From Candidatus Bathyarchaeota archaeon RBG_13_38_9 (GTDB lineage: Archaea > Thermoproteota > Bathyarchaeia > 40CM-2-53-6 > RBG-13-38-9), in the NCBI GenBank assembly GCA_001775955.1, contig MEZD01000027.1, forward strand, positions 2,144 to 43,018: DNA of 40,875 nt, read 5' to 3'. The translations under genes and the position numbers were made by a program. Position 1 is the first letter of the stretch, and each line of letters opens with the position of its first letter. Shown piece by piece: positions 1 to 9,961 of this stretch. The notes below the pieces were generated by a model. The model saw only the letters and a list, made by a program, of their open reading frames with translations, had not been told where the DNA came from and ran no database searches.

Positions 1-685
1 GTACAGGTTCAGCTCCAATATCAGTAGTCATCGCTGCTAGGACAAGACTATTAATTTCTACGATCTTTCCTTCTTGATTATTGGAATCTAGAGATGTGAG
101 CTCATTTCCTGTAGAAAGGATCCCAATTTTCGGTTTTTTAAATACTTCAACCGATCTGATTCTGAGGGCTCCCAGCATACCGATGTCCTGGGGCTTCAGT
201 TTCATTCCCTTTTTTAAAATTAGTTCTCCTTGTTTGACATCTTCTCCTTTCCAAGATACATCTTCACCTGGAGGTACGGATTTGCATATTTGGATCATAC
301 CAGGCTGAATCGCATCTGTATATTCCACCATAACAACGGCATCCGATCCTTTTGGTATTGAAGCTCCAGTAGGAACATAAGTTGCCTCACCCGAAGTAAT
401 GGTGAATTCCGAATTAGTAGCTCTGGATTTCAACCGAAGAAGTATTGGATTGCTTGGTGATGCATTGAATGTGTCTATCGCAGATACTGCGTAGCCGTCT
501 ACAGCAGATTGATTATTCTGAGGAAGATCATATTTTGCCTTAATATCGCATACGAGAACTCTATTAAGAGAGCTTTTGATTGGTAGAATTTCAGAATCAA
601 GAATATTCATTCTAATTGATCCGTAAAGCATCTCCAAAGCTTCATCAATTTTTACCATCTCACAAGATTTTATGTGTGATGTCAT
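1..685 (-). CDS. moeA: Molybdopterin molybdotransferase MoeA, N-terminal part (runs off the left edge)
   Basis: Minus-strand reading from ATG at 685: MTSHIKSCEMVKIDEALEML...AVDGYAV...PTGASIPKGSDAVVMVEYTD...PPGEDVSWKGEDVKQGELILKKGMKLKPQDIGMLGALRIRSVEVFKKPKIGILSTGNEL. Classic MoeA motifs. Open at the window edge; absent from the ORF track. Confidence 0.93.
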   Translation of the reverse strand, partial: MTSHIKSCEMVKIDEALEMLYGSIRMNILDSEILPIKSSLNRVLVCDIKAKYDLPQNNQSAVDGYAVSAIDTFNASPSNPILLRLKSRATNSEFTITSGEATYVPTGASIPKGSDAVVMVEYTDAIQPGMIQICKSVPPGEDVSWKGEDVKQGELILKKGMKLKPQDIGMLGALRIRSVEVFKKPKIGILSTGNELTSLDSNNQEGKIVEINSLVLAAMTTDIGAEPV

Positions 686-781
686 GTTGAATTCTTTTTC
701 CCTTAAATGGTTGAATTAGTTTTGTATAGATGCTTATGTTTCTTAGTTCAATTTGTATCGTATCGTCATAGATGGTATATG

Positions 782-2638
782 TTAACGATTTAATCGAGGA
801 ATTGTGAAAGATAGATCCAATTCTTCTAATTTTTCTTCTTTTGGAATCCCTCTTTCAGTCCACCCTCTTTCTTCATAATAGTTTTTAAGCATCAATTCGA
901 GTTCCACAATTTGTCCTTTACTTCCACCATCGTTAAGAGGTTCTTCTAGAAATCGTTTCGGAAGTGTATCATCTGATTTAGTTGCCCCACAAGTTATGTT
1001 AAACACTCTTTTCAAATTGTAAGTTCTTTCACCAACTTTTAGGAATTCATCCAATTTCATATCCCACCCTGTAACCATGTTAAGCATTGAAAGGACTGAT
1101 GCAGGTGGGAGAAAGGCGAACTTGCACATAATTAAGGAGTCCATTATATCATGCCAGTTTTGGACTGCTATTACCGGAAAGGCTTTGTCATCAGTTGTGA
1201 AGCGTTCATATCTCTTGTGGATGCCTAGGTCTGGTACTCTCTCTCCTTGTTCGATATGATAGACAAGACCTCTAAGGTGACATGCTCCTCTGTGAGATGT
1301 TGCATATTGTAGTCCTAGCCCTTTGAAAGCTCTAGGATCGTGCATAGGTATCTCCAAACCTTTGACATGAAGAGCAAATTCTTCCGCTTCTTTATCAATT
1401 TCTTTTGCAGCTCGTTTGACACCTTTCGCTAGGATTTTGCCGAATCCTTTTGTCTTTCCAATTTGGTGTAGTGTGTTGATTATGGCGTCGCCATCACCCC
1501 ATTTCAATGTGAGGCCTTCCATATTCTCTTTGGAAATCAAACGCTTTTCGTAGCATTCCATTGCGAAGGCTATCACGCTTCCAGAAGATATTGTGTCCAT
1601 TCCATATCTATTACACAGCTCGTTACCAATGGCTATGATGTTCAGGTCATCATTAAGACAGAGTGCTCCTAAGGAGGCGCATGTCTCATATTCTGGACCT
1701 GATCCTTCTTTTCTTGTACCTGATTCATTTCCAGTTATGTGTCTCCCACATGCTATTATGCATCGATAGCATGCCCATTGCTTTTTAAGAATCGATTTTG
1801 CCATGGCTTCACCACTGATTTTTTCTATGCCCTCTGTCCAAGAACCTTTGTTGAAATATTTTATCGGGACGTCTCCGTATTCGTGCATCATGGTCATGAT
1901 TCCGTCAGTGCCATAAGAGGAGTATATTTGGGCAGTTGGATGAGATCTGATTGTTACATATATTCTTCGAAGAAATTCTTTTAACATTTCATTTTTAGCA
2001 GCTGGGATTACATTAATTTTCGTCCCTCTAACGGCTATTGCTTTGAGATTTTTAGATCCCATAACCGTTCCAACACCGCATCTACCTGCGGCACGTCCTG
2101 AGTCGTTTATGATTGATGCGAATAGGACGCCATTTTCTCCAGCTTGACCAATTGATGCAACCTTAAGCGATTGATCTTCCAATTCATTTTTGAGATATTC
2201 TTCTGTTTGATATGTGTCTGTTCCCCATAATTTTGAAGCGTTTCTTAGTTCTATTTTCCCATCGATTATTGATAGGTATACTGGGGTATCCGATCTTCCT
2301 TTGATGATTATCCCATCATACCCAGAGAATTTTAATTCTGGACCCCAAAATCCAGCTGCGTGTGATTCTGCCCATAAACCTGTAAGTGGAGATTTTGTAC
2401 ACACACAATATCTTCCACAAGATGGAGACGCGGTTCCTGTTAATGGGCCAGTCATGAATAACAAAATGTTTTCAGGAGATAGTGGGTCGACCGATGGATC
2501 TAATTCGTCAAAAATGATTTTAGCCGCTAAGCCGCTTCCACCGATGTATTCTTTTAAATCATATCTGTCAAGGTTCTCAGTAAATATTCTTGATTTGGTG
2601 AGATTTACTCGAATTAGCTTGTTTATATGTCCGAACAT
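782..2638 (-). CDS. Aldehyde ferredoxin oxidoreductase (AOR family, tungstopterin)
   Basis: 618 aa. N-terminal GGSGLAAKI...TGPLTGT...GRYCV.TKSPLTG; Fe-S ligands CYRCIIACGR plus a late Cys; RAAGRCGVGTVMGSKNLKAIAVRG. Confidence 0.93.
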   Translation of the reverse strand: MFGHINKLIRVNLTKSRIFTENLDRYDLKEYIGGSGLAAKIIFDELDPSVDPLSPENILLFMTGPLTGTASPSCGRYCVCTKSPLTGLWAESHAAGFWGPELKFSGYDGIIIKGRSDTPVYLSIIDGKIELRNASKLWGTDTYQTEEYLKNELEDQSLKVASIGQAGENGVLFASIINDSGRAAGRCGVGTVMGSKNLKAIAVRGTKINVIPAAKNEMLKEFLRRIYVTIRSHPTAQIYSSYGTDGIMTMMHEYGDVPIKYFNKGSWTEGIEKISGEAMAKSILKKQWACYRCIIACGRHITGNESGTRKEGSGPEYETCASLGALCLNDDLNIIAIGNELCNRYGMDTISSGSVIAFAMECYEKRLISKENMEGLTLKWGDGDAIINTLHQIGKTKGFGKILAKGVKRAAKEIDKEAEEFALHVKGLEIPMHDPRAFKGLGLQYATSHRGACHLRGLVYHIEQGERVPDLGIHKRYERFTTDDKAFPVIAVQNWHDIMDSLIMCKFAFLPPASVLSMLNMVTGWDMKLDEFLKVGERTYNLKRVFNITCGATKSDDTLPKRFLEEPLNDGGSKGQIVELELMLKNYYEERGWTERGIPKEEKLEELDLSFTIPRLNR

Positions 2639-2651
2639 CGATTGAATACCA

Positions 2652-3302
2652 TCATATTTTATAGAGTTTCTTAATCAGCTCTATTTGGTCTGAAGGGATC
2701 TCCTCGGGAGGCCCAAAAATGTTTGCGACAAAAGTCATTATGGCTGCTTCTTCAAGGATTTCAACAGTAGATAGGGCTTCGATAAGATCAAAACCAACAG
2801 TTATGACTCCATGGTTTTGAAGAATCATTGCTCTCTTACCGAGTATGGTATCGCCTACTTGATTGCCCAATTCCTCTGTTCCTGGATATTTGAAGGGTAA
2901 AATGGGTACATCCGCCAGTATGGTTGCGGCTTCAAATGTAATCGGTCGAAGTTTCACATTGGCCAATGCGAGACCCATAGTGAAAGGGCTATGAGTGTGT
3001 AATATGGCGTTAACATCAGTTCTCTTCTTATAAATCGCGGTGTGAAAATACCATTCAATTGATGGTTTGAACATTCCTTCAATAACTTTGCCCTCTAAAT
3101 CTATGTTTACTAAATCTGAAGGATTAAGGTCTGGTTTGTAAAGCCCACTAGGAGTAATCCATGCCTTTTCTTCTCCCATTTGTCGGGCACTTGCGTTTCC
3201 GCCTACACCTGTCATAAGGCCTCTACTATGAAGGGATTTCATGCAATCTATGATCTGTTTTTTCAGGTTTTTTTCATCTAGATTGATGCCCATGTTATTC
3301 AC
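2652..3302 (-). CDS. Class II aldolase/adducin family protein (fuculose-1-phosphate aldolase-like)
   Basis: 216 aa; GGNASAR, ITPSG, HTHSPF, LQNHGVITVG motifs. Confidence 0.88.
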   Translation of the reverse strand: MNNMGINLDEKNLKKQIIDCMKSLHSRGLMTGVGGNASARQMGEEKAWITPSGLYKPDLNPSDLVNIDLEGKVIEGMFKPSIEWYFHTAIYKKRTDVNAILHTHSPFTMGLALANVKLRPITFEAATILADVPILPFKYPGTEELGNQVGDTILGKRAMILQNHGVITVGFDLIEALSTVEILEEAAIMTFVANIFGPPEEIPSDQIELIKKLYKI

Positions 3303-3430
3303 GAACTAACTTCTCATTAGTATTTACTAGGTAAATTAGTTTCACTTTGTAAATCTTCCATATCGATTTATGTTGTAATGTTATCGATAGATTGAAATTC
3401 TCCTTTTCATTCTAACAGAATCGATTCTCT

Positions 3431-4606
3431 TTGATTGAAAAACCTTTGGCTGCAATAGTCTCTGCTGGCCTTTCAAAGTTTGGAAAATTAGATGGCCTTT
3501 CTGCTAGAGAAATTTTTACTTATGCTGCAAAAGAAGCGTTCGATAAATGTCCAAATCTTGATCCAAGGAAAGATGTAAAGGGATTATATCTAGGTCACAT
3601 GACAGAATCTGCAGAACATCAAGGTCATACCGGACCTCTGGTGGCAGATTGGATAGGACTGAATCCTATGCCTGCTGTAAGGTTTGAAAACGCATGTGCG
3701 TCATCTGGTGTTGCTTTAAGGTGTGGTATTCAAGCAATTAAATCGGGATTTGTAGATGTGATTATGGTCGGTGGTGTTGAGAAACTAACACATTTAGCAA
3801 CCTCTGATGCAACCGAATATCTTGCTCTTTCAGCGGATAACTTTTTTGAACAATGGCATGGATTTACATTCCCAGGATTATTTGCTTTGATAGCAAGAGC
3901 CCATATGCATGAATATGATACTACAGGAGAGCAATTAGCTACAATTGCAGTGAAGAATCATCATAATGGTTCATTAAACCCAAAAGCCCAGATGCAAAAA
4001 GAAATTACTATAGAGCAAGCAATGACATCAAGAGTAGTCGCTTCACCATTGAAACTATTCGACTGTTCTCTCATTTCAGATGGTGCATCATGTGTAATCC
4101 TTACAAAACCCGAGCTAGCAAAGAGGTTTTCTGATACCCCCATATACATACAGGGGAGTGGTCAAGCAAGCGATACTATCGGACTTTATGAAAGAGATGA
4201 TCTGACTTCACTGAATGCTGTAACCTTAGCTGCACGAGATGCTTACGAAATGTCTGGAATGAAACCAAAAGATATTGATGTTGCCGAGGTTCACGATTGT
4301 TTTACAATTGCAGAGTTAATTATCTGCGAGGATGTTGGATTCTGTAAGAAAGGTGATGGAGGCAAACTGGTTCAATCGGGTGATACTGCAATTGATGGGA
4401 ACATTCCCATTAATACAAGTGGTGGGCTAAAATCAAAGGGACATCCAGTAGGTGCAACAGGTGTGGCTCAAGCATATGAGATATTTTTACAGCTTACAGG
4501 ACAAGCTGGGGCACGTCAAGTGAATGATGCTGAAATAGGTCTAACTCTGAATCTTGGAGGACATGGGTCCACGGCTGTAGCTCATGTTTATAGCAACACA
4601 ATATAA
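3431..4606 (+). CDS. Thiolase (SCP2/acetyl-CoA acetyltransferase-like), TTG start
   Basis: 391 aa; ACASSGVALRCG nucleophile region, VHDCFT, GGLKSKGHPVGATG, C-terminal LNLGGHGST. Confidence 0.92.
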   Translation: MIEKPLAAIVSAGLSKFGKLDGLSAREIFTYAAKEAFDKCPNLDPRKDVKGLYLGHMTESAEHQGHTGPLVADWIGLNPMPAVRFENACASSGVALRCGIQAIKSGFVDVIMVGGVEKLTHLATSDATEYLALSADNFFEQWHGFTFPGLFALIARAHMHEYDTTGEQLATIAVKNHHNGSLNPKAQMQKEITIEQAMTSRVVASPLKLFDCSLISDGASCVILTKPELAKRFSDTPIYIQGSGQASDTIGLYERDDLTSLNAVTLAARDAYEMSGMKPKDIDVAEVHDCFTIAELIICEDVGFCKKGDGGKLVQSGDTAIDGNIPINTSGGLKSKGHPVGATGVAQAYEIFLQLTGQAGARQVNDAEIGLTLNLGGHGSTAVAHVYSNTI

Positions 4607-4645
4607 ACACAAGATTCCAATTTAGATGAAAAGGAGTTAAAGAGT

Positions 4646-5086
4646 TTGGAAGAAATTACCCTTAACCGAGATAAAAAAGGAGAGATTCTGCCAACTATCC
4701 AGAATTTCTATAGATTCTGTGGACATGGAAGACTCATGGCATTGAAGTGTATTGAATGCGAAAAATTAATAATCCCACCGAGAATTATCTGTCCCAAATG
4801 TTCATCATCTAGATTTAAATGGATCCAATTAAGTGGCAAGGCAAAATTACGCACTTTCTCTTTTATTCACATAGCTCCGAAACAGTTCAGTTCACAAGCT
4901 CCCTACATAATTGGTATAGTGAAACTCGAAGAAGGTTTGTCTTTATCTGGTCGAATAATAGTTGACAAAGATGTAAAACTTGAGATAGGAATGGATTTAA
5001 TTGTTGAGTTTGAAGATACAGTATCTGTAGGGTGGCCACAATGGCCGCGATACTATTTTAGATTGGCTAAAGTAATAGAACAGTAA
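4646..5086 (+). CDS. DUF35-type zinc-ribbon/OB-fold protein, thiolase partner
   Basis: 146 aa; CIECEKLIIPPRIICPKCSS zinc ribbon followed by an OB-fold-like region; directly downstream of the thiolase. Confidence 0.85.
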   Translation: MEEITLNRDKKGEILPTIQNFYRFCGHGRLMALKCIECEKLIIPPRIICPKCSSSRFKWIQLSGKAKLRTFSFIHIAPKQFSSQAPYIIGIVKLEEGLSLSGRIIVDKDVKLEIGMDLIVEFEDTVSVGWPQWPRYYFRLAKVIEQ

Positions 5087-5143
5087 AAATGTAATTCCAA
5101 GTCAGTTGAAGGTCATAATATACGAGCCTAATTTTGAAGATCC

Positions 5144-5770
5144 TTATTGTCCAGAAGTAGGTTTGCCCAAGTAACGGCCACATCTATCACAATAGATAGA
5201 GTCTGGAGGGATATCCTCTTGGCAATGGATGCAGACTCTTTTAGGCGGTTCGGTTGGTCTAGGTTCAGTTACAGGAGATGTAGCTGTGGCTGATACTGGT
5301 TGTTCAGTTGAAGGTTTCTGAGGAGGAGGTTCAGTAGGTCTAGGTTTAGATGTTGGAGGTTCAATAATTATGGGTTCGACGGGTGGAGGACGAGCTTCGG
5401 TTGTTTTCGGTTCAGTCTCTGGGGGCTCTTCAAGGTGTCCAATCGTCTTATACTTCATTAATTGAATTTCGATCGTCCTAACTTTAGTGTCAAATTCTTG
5501 TTTGGTAATCTTTCCAGAAACATATTGTTTCGAAGTGTTTTCTAAATCTGTTTGAAGCTTTTCTAGTTTCAGAGTATCTGTATCAGGCATCTCAATTGGT
5601 TGTGGCCTGACTTCCCGTGGTCTCATCATTATTTGTTTTTGTCGTAGGCGCTTTTTACGTCTCTTGAATAGGATTTCACCTAAAATAATGACTATAACAA
5701 CAGCGACGAAGGGTAGTATTATTAATAGAATCTGCCAGTCGAATGGCATGCTAATTTGCGCTATTACCAT
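5144..5770 (-). CDS. Single-TM protein with short coiled coil, Pro/Thr/Glu-rich linker and C-terminal zinc ribbon
   Basis: 208 aa; N-terminal hydrophobic helix, basic KRRKKRLRQKQ, PPPTE-type linker, C-terminal CIHCQEDIPPDSIYCDRCGRYLG. Confidence 0.7.
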   Translation of the reverse strand: MVIAQISMPFDWQILLIILPFVAVVIVIILGEILFKRRKKRLRQKQIMMRPREVRPQPIEMPDTDTLKLEKLQTDLENTSKQYVSGKITKQEFDTKVRTIEIQLMKYKTIGHLEEPPETEPKTTEARPPPVEPIIIEPPTSKPRPTEPPPQKPSTEQPVSATATSPVTEPRPTEPPKRVCIHCQEDIPPDSIYCDRCGRYLGKPTSGQ

Positions 5771-5872
5771 TTCGCATTCCTTCTGAAGATAATTGTATGA
5801 ATATTCCAGATGGAATGTATGAGCTGATGTATGTGAGGGTCGGGATAACTGGACATTTCTTTATCAATCTAA

Positions 5873-6415
5873 TTATTTCTTAGTCTGTCTTCTAGTTTTT
5901 TCGAGTTCTGATAATATTTCTTGTCTCAAACTTTCAATTTCCGACTCCGCTTCAGTAGTTTCCTTTTTAGATGGAGTTGAGATCTGTCTCTTTTCATATA
6001 ATCCAGAAGATGAAGGAATCGATATGCCAAATTTTTCAGCCATCTCTTCGACTTTATTTCGCTCCTGATTAAGTTGACTTTTTGTTTTATCCAGTCTTTC
6101 AATCAATTCTTGTTGGGAATCGCTCAATAGATTCAATTCTTTATCGCATCTCATAAGATGCTTAATGCTCTGGGTAATTCGTCTGTACTGTTCAGCTTTC
6201 TCATTCGTTTCGCTTAATCTTTGTGAGTATCTCTGATGCAATTCATCATATTGTGTTTCATCTACTTCGCGTCCGTCGCGCATTCTCTCAAGTTCTTCAA
6301 GAGCGGCTCTTAATGCAACCTGCTCTGCTCTATAATATGATGACTGCTTTTCAGCAGACTTTATCGATTTTTCGAATTCCTCTTTACTCAATATAAGGCA
6401 CCCATGTGTCATCAA
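5873..6415 (-). CDS. Coiled-coil protein resembling the CdvA coiled-coil segment, no PRC-barrel
   Basis: 180 aa, mostly heptad-like; ALEELERMRDGREVDETQYDELHQRYSQRL resembles the CdvA segment ALIELRASGDIDESTYDRLKDQYGQAKDEL at 27820-28665. Confidence 0.6.
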   Translation of the reverse strand: MMTHGCLILSKEEFEKSIKSAEKQSSYYRAEQVALRAALEELERMRDGREVDETQYDELHQRYSQRLSETNEKAEQYRRITQSIKHLMRCDKELNLLSDSQQELIERLDKTKSQLNQERNKVEEMAEKFGISIPSSSGLYEKRQISTPSKKETTEAESEIESLRQEILSELEKTRRQTKK

Positions 6416-6475
6416 AATAATTAGACGCTAATATACTCTTCATTATCTGGTCAATATATGCGTTTGTAATCATAG

Positions 6476-6489
6476 GGGTCTATAGACCC
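6476..6489. promoter_or_regulatory. Perfect 14-bp palindrome GGGTCTATAGACCC in a divergent promoter region
   Basis: Direct reading; lies between the minus-strand coiled-coil gene and the plus-strand KaiC-like gene. Confidence 0.45.
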
Positions 6490-6557
6490 GTATACTATTT
6501 TTTTGACTTATTTTCCAATTTGCCAATTATTAAATCCTGAATTGTGTATAATATGTT

Positions 6558-7313
6558 ATGGGAATCTTCATGGCAAATATTGAAAGAGTGAAAAGTGGCA
6601 TTCCTGGTCTAGACGAGATGCTGAATGGAGGCATACCGAAAGGCCGTGTAATCTTAGTGGTTGGTGGACCTGGAACTGGAAAAACTATCTTTTGTACACA
6701 ATTTTTAATCAATGGTATCAAACAATATGGCGAGCCGGGATTATTCATAAGTCTTGATGAGACTGGTTATCACATAAAACGTGAATTGGCTTCTTTCAAT
6801 TGGGACATTGCTCAACTTGAGCGAGATAAAATGTGGACTCTAGTGGATCTCTCTCCCTTTGGACATATGGCTAAAGAAATGAAGCGGTCGAAAATAGCTT
6901 TAGGAAAAAGAGAATTTGCTTTAGAAAAAGCAATAGACGATATTAAGAAAGGAGTGAAATCTGTAGGAGCTAAGAGAATAGTAATCGATACTATGAATTC
7001 GTTAACCTATCAATTTCCTGATTCCCTTCAACGTCGAGCAGTAATACTCTCTCTAATGGAAGTATTCGTATCTACGGGAGCAACAACTCTAATGACTGCT
7101 GAATTGCGAACTTCTGGCTTGGAGAGAGAAGTACAATTAGAAGAATATTTGGCTCATGGTGTAATAATCATGCAAACTCTACAAGTAGGTAAAGCGGCTA
7201 CAAGGATTCTTCAGATAGAGAAGATGCGAGAAACACCAATCGATACTCAAATGAGGCCATATCGAATTAACGAAAAGGGTATTGAAGTCTATCCTAAGGA
7301 AAGTGTTTTCTAA
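6558..7313 (+). CDS. KaiC-like RecA-superfamily ATPase, single domain
   Basis: 251 aa; SGIPGLDEMLNGGIPKG, Walker A GGPGTGKT, RIVIDTMNSL Walker B-like. Confidence 0.9.
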   Translation: MGIFMANIERVKSGIPGLDEMLNGGIPKGRVILVVGGPGTGKTIFCTQFLINGIKQYGEPGLFISLDETGYHIKRELASFNWDIAQLERDKMWTLVDLSPFGHMAKEMKRSKIALGKREFALEKAIDDIKKGVKSVGAKRIVIDTMNSLTYQFPDSLQRRAVILSLMEVFVSTGATTLMTAELRTSGLEREVQLEEYLAHGVIIMQTLQVGKAATRILQIEKMRETPIDTQMRPYRINEKGIEVYPKESVF

Positions 7314-7400
7314 TCTAGTGTTTCGTTAGAATTCTCTCTACTAGAGATGTTGAATGTTCTAGCTCCGCTGGATATGAGCGTCTATTTGGACTAAATGTTC

Positions 7401-7673
7401 TTAGGGCGGATTCTCAGATGTCGAAGCTACTTCCGCCTCAAGTGGAGCTGGTGGTGGTGTGGTAAGCATTGTCCACCCTATCCACATGCATATCAATAGT
7501 GCAGCAATCACGAATAGAAACACTGGAATGGCTATTGCCCACCAGTCAAGCCAAGATGGCCAGCTAGGTATATATGTAGACACAACTGGTGCAAAGAAAG
7601 CTGCTATGTATACAATGGTGATGATTAGCGAGATTAGAAGTATCAATCCACCATAGGTTCGATCTTTATTCAT
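7401..7673 (-). CDS. Small membrane protein with two predicted TM helices
   Basis: 90 aa with two hydrophobic stretches. Confidence 0.5.
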   Translation of the reverse strand: MNKDRTYGGLILLISLIITIVYIAAFFAPVVSTYIPSWPSWLDWWAIAIPVFLFVIAALLICMWIGWTMLTTPPPAPLEAEVASTSENPP

Positions 7674-7765
7674 ATTATATCCCTCTAATAATGCTAAATC
7701 ATAAAGGTTTGTGATGATATATAACTTTTAGAATCGATATGTAACTTTGCTTCTAAACATATATT

Positions 7766-9592
7766 CTACCGGTATCCTGGTCTTGTGGTTAGTAATCTTG
7801 ATAAGGTCATGGATGTGAATGGGTATCCTTTATTCTTTTCACTTAATTCAGTCAACAGCTCATCTACTGTAAAATCGTTAGTCTTTTTTTCATTTCTAAT
7901 TCGAACGGGATATTTTTTGGTTCCTAACTCCTTCTTGCCAATTACCATGATGTAAGGAATCCAGTTTACTTCTGCATCTCTAACTCTTTTTTGAAGTGTT
8001 TCTTCACGATCGTCAATGTCGACTCTGCTCATTTTTTCGAGTTCATCAGCTATTCTATTTGCGTCCGTTAATTGTTCTGAAGTCACTGGAATGATTCTGA
8101 TTTGTGTCGGAGAAAGCCATAAAGGAAGTTGAGGTTTCTTTCCGAGTTTTTCAGCCTTTGTGGCACAGTCAAATATTGTAAACATGTATCTTTCTACGGT
8201 TCCTATAATTGCAGTATGGATTATGACAGGATGTTTCTTCTGCCCATCATGATCTGTATAAGATATATTGAATCGTTCTGCGTTTCCAACGTCTATCTGA
8301 AATGTAGCTATTTCACGAGGTCTATCTAGCTCGTCTATGATTGTATATTCAACATTCAATACCCAGTAGAAGACTCCTTCAGGAACGAAATTGATCAATA
8401 TTGGTTTTCTTTCTACTTTTACGAGCTCCATAAAATAGTCTTTATTGTTTTCAAAGAATTTTTGTGTAGTATTATAGATTGAAACATATTCTCTGTCTAA
8501 AGCTCTTATTTCATCATAGATCTTTTCATGTACTTTATGTGAGACGGTTTTTGCTTCGTCAGTGTCTCTGCAATATATGTGAAGGTCAGGCATATGGAGT
8601 TTCCTAACCCTAAAGCAGAGTAAAAGTTCACCACTTTGTTCCAGTCTATAGCTGTCTGCCAGTTCAAAGGTTCCAAAAGGAAGCTGTTTGTAACTTAAGG
8701 TCCAATCTTTAACCATGGCAAATTGTTGATGGCAGGCTGCATATCGCATTACAAAACGTTTCTGATCCAAATCAATTTCATATAATCTGTCTCCAAATAA
8801 CTCAGCATGTTGTTTGACGGATTCGATGGAAAGATCGAACATGTTTGTTCCTCTTACTTTGAATAGTGGAATGCCTGTCGATTTGGCTTGCGACCATGCA
8901 TGTTCGCTAATCAACTCGAAGAGTAGAGTTCCCTGGGGGCCAAATCGCATATGTCCTACGTCAGAGTAGGGTTCCCATTCAATTCCAAATTTTTTACAAT
9001 ACTCAAGGTACTTAGGTTCTCCTCCATGGAGTGCTTTTTTGAATACTTCTTTTTCAATGAGGGATTTGAATTCGTGATCTTGATAGTTTAGATATTCTTC
9101 GGGGTCACTCAGTTTGCCGTCGGGACTGAAAACCTTAAATTTTGTCTCTATCGGTTTAGGCTTTGACTTGGGCTTTTCAACGCTGATGCTTTTCGATAAT
9201 TCTGCCATGGGGTGTCCTTTACATTCCAATTTGAAACTCTTATAGTAGCCAAAGGGGCTTCTTTTTACATTCAATCTTCGTGAAGCAAGATTCTTCGTTA
9301 ATTGTATTAACAGAGGAATGGCTAAGGATGGAGGTCCTAAGTCATCAGATAAATGGGCATATGGGTACACGAGAATGTTAGTTGTTCCTACGTTTGAGGC
9401 TGTTTTCGATATCTCATCTGCAACCTGAAGAATTAAACTATCTGTATCTTGCTCATCATTACTCTCTATTGTACAAAAGACAATTAGTGCGTCATCGATA
9501 CTGTCTTTTTTTAGTTCCTCTACTAGGGGTTCTGCTGCTTTAATCGCCTGACTTTTCACCTCAAACTCAAAATGGTTGCTATGAATAAGCAA
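7766..9592 (-). CDS. thrS: Threonyl-tRNA synthetase, archaeal type
   Basis: 608 aa; archaeal N-terminal editing-type domain, class II catalytic motifs, C-terminal anticodon-binding domain (IRIIPVTSEQ...RVDIDDREETLQKRVRDAE). Confidence 0.95.
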   Translation of the reverse strand: MLIHSNHFEFEVKSQAIKAAEPLVEELKKDSIDDALIVFCTIESNDEQDTDSLILQVADEISKTASNVGTTNILVYPYAHLSDDLGPPSLAIPLLIQLTKNLASRRLNVKRSPFGYYKSFKLECKGHPMAELSKSISVEKPKSKPKPIETKFKVFSPDGKLSDPEEYLNYQDHEFKSLIEKEVFKKALHGGEPKYLEYCKKFGIEWEPYSDVGHMRFGPQGTLLFELISEHAWSQAKSTGIPLFKVRGTNMFDLSIESVKQHAELFGDRLYEIDLDQKRFVMRYAACHQQFAMVKDWTLSYKQLPFGTFELADSYRLEQSGELLLCFRVRKLHMPDLHIYCRDTDEAKTVSHKVHEKIYDEIRALDREYVSIYNTTQKFFENNKDYFMELVKVERKPILINFVPEGVFYWVLNVEYTIIDELDRPREIATFQIDVGNAERFNISYTDHDGQKKHPVIIHTAIIGTVERYMFTIFDCATKAEKLGKKPQLPLWLSPTQIRIIPVTSEQLTDANRIADELEKMSRVDIDDREETLQKRVRDAEVNWIPYIMVIGKKELGTKKYPVRIRNEKKTNDFTVDELLTELSEKNKGYPFTSMTLSRLLTTRPGYR

Positions 9593-9627
9593 TATTCTCA
9601 GATTTCAAAACACTCCTACATTGAACG

Positions 9628-9834
9628 CTACTTTGACATTCGCCATTTTTCTATGATTCTATCTTTTTTTGTTTTCTTTTTGAATTCCTTATAGTGATCT
9701 TTACATAAGTAGGCTCTTCTTGAGCTTCCAACTTTCAACCCAGCTTTTGTTGCTTTTTCGACAGCTAGCGATCTTAAAGCGGTATTATTGCATCCTGACA
9801 CGCTGCAATTTGTGCCTTTTTCAATCTTGCCCAT
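9628..9834 (-). CDS. Small basic putative zinc-binding protein, conserved archaeal type
   Basis: 68 aa; CSVSGCNNTA...YLCKDHYKEFKKKTKKDR. Confidence 0.55.
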   Translation of the reverse strand: MGKIEKGTNCSVSGCNNTALRSLAVEKATKAGLKVGSSRRAYLCKDHYKEFKKKTKKDRIIEKWRMSK

Positions 9835-9961
9835 TTTCGTCCTCCACCTATCAAGATCATTACATACGATGATTTATTGTTTCATACTTCTTTCCATTTT
9901 TAGCTAACGGCGGTATCTTAATGAGTAAATGTAGAATGGTAAGATCAAGGTCTTATAATCT

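Noticed and set aside
1739-1984. 81-aa plus-strand ORF
   Set aside because: Antisense to the aldehyde ferredoxin oxidoreductase coding region; no protein motifs.
2214-2645. 143-aa plus-strand ORF
   Set aside because: Fully antisense to the AOR N-terminal coding region, whose motifs are unambiguous.
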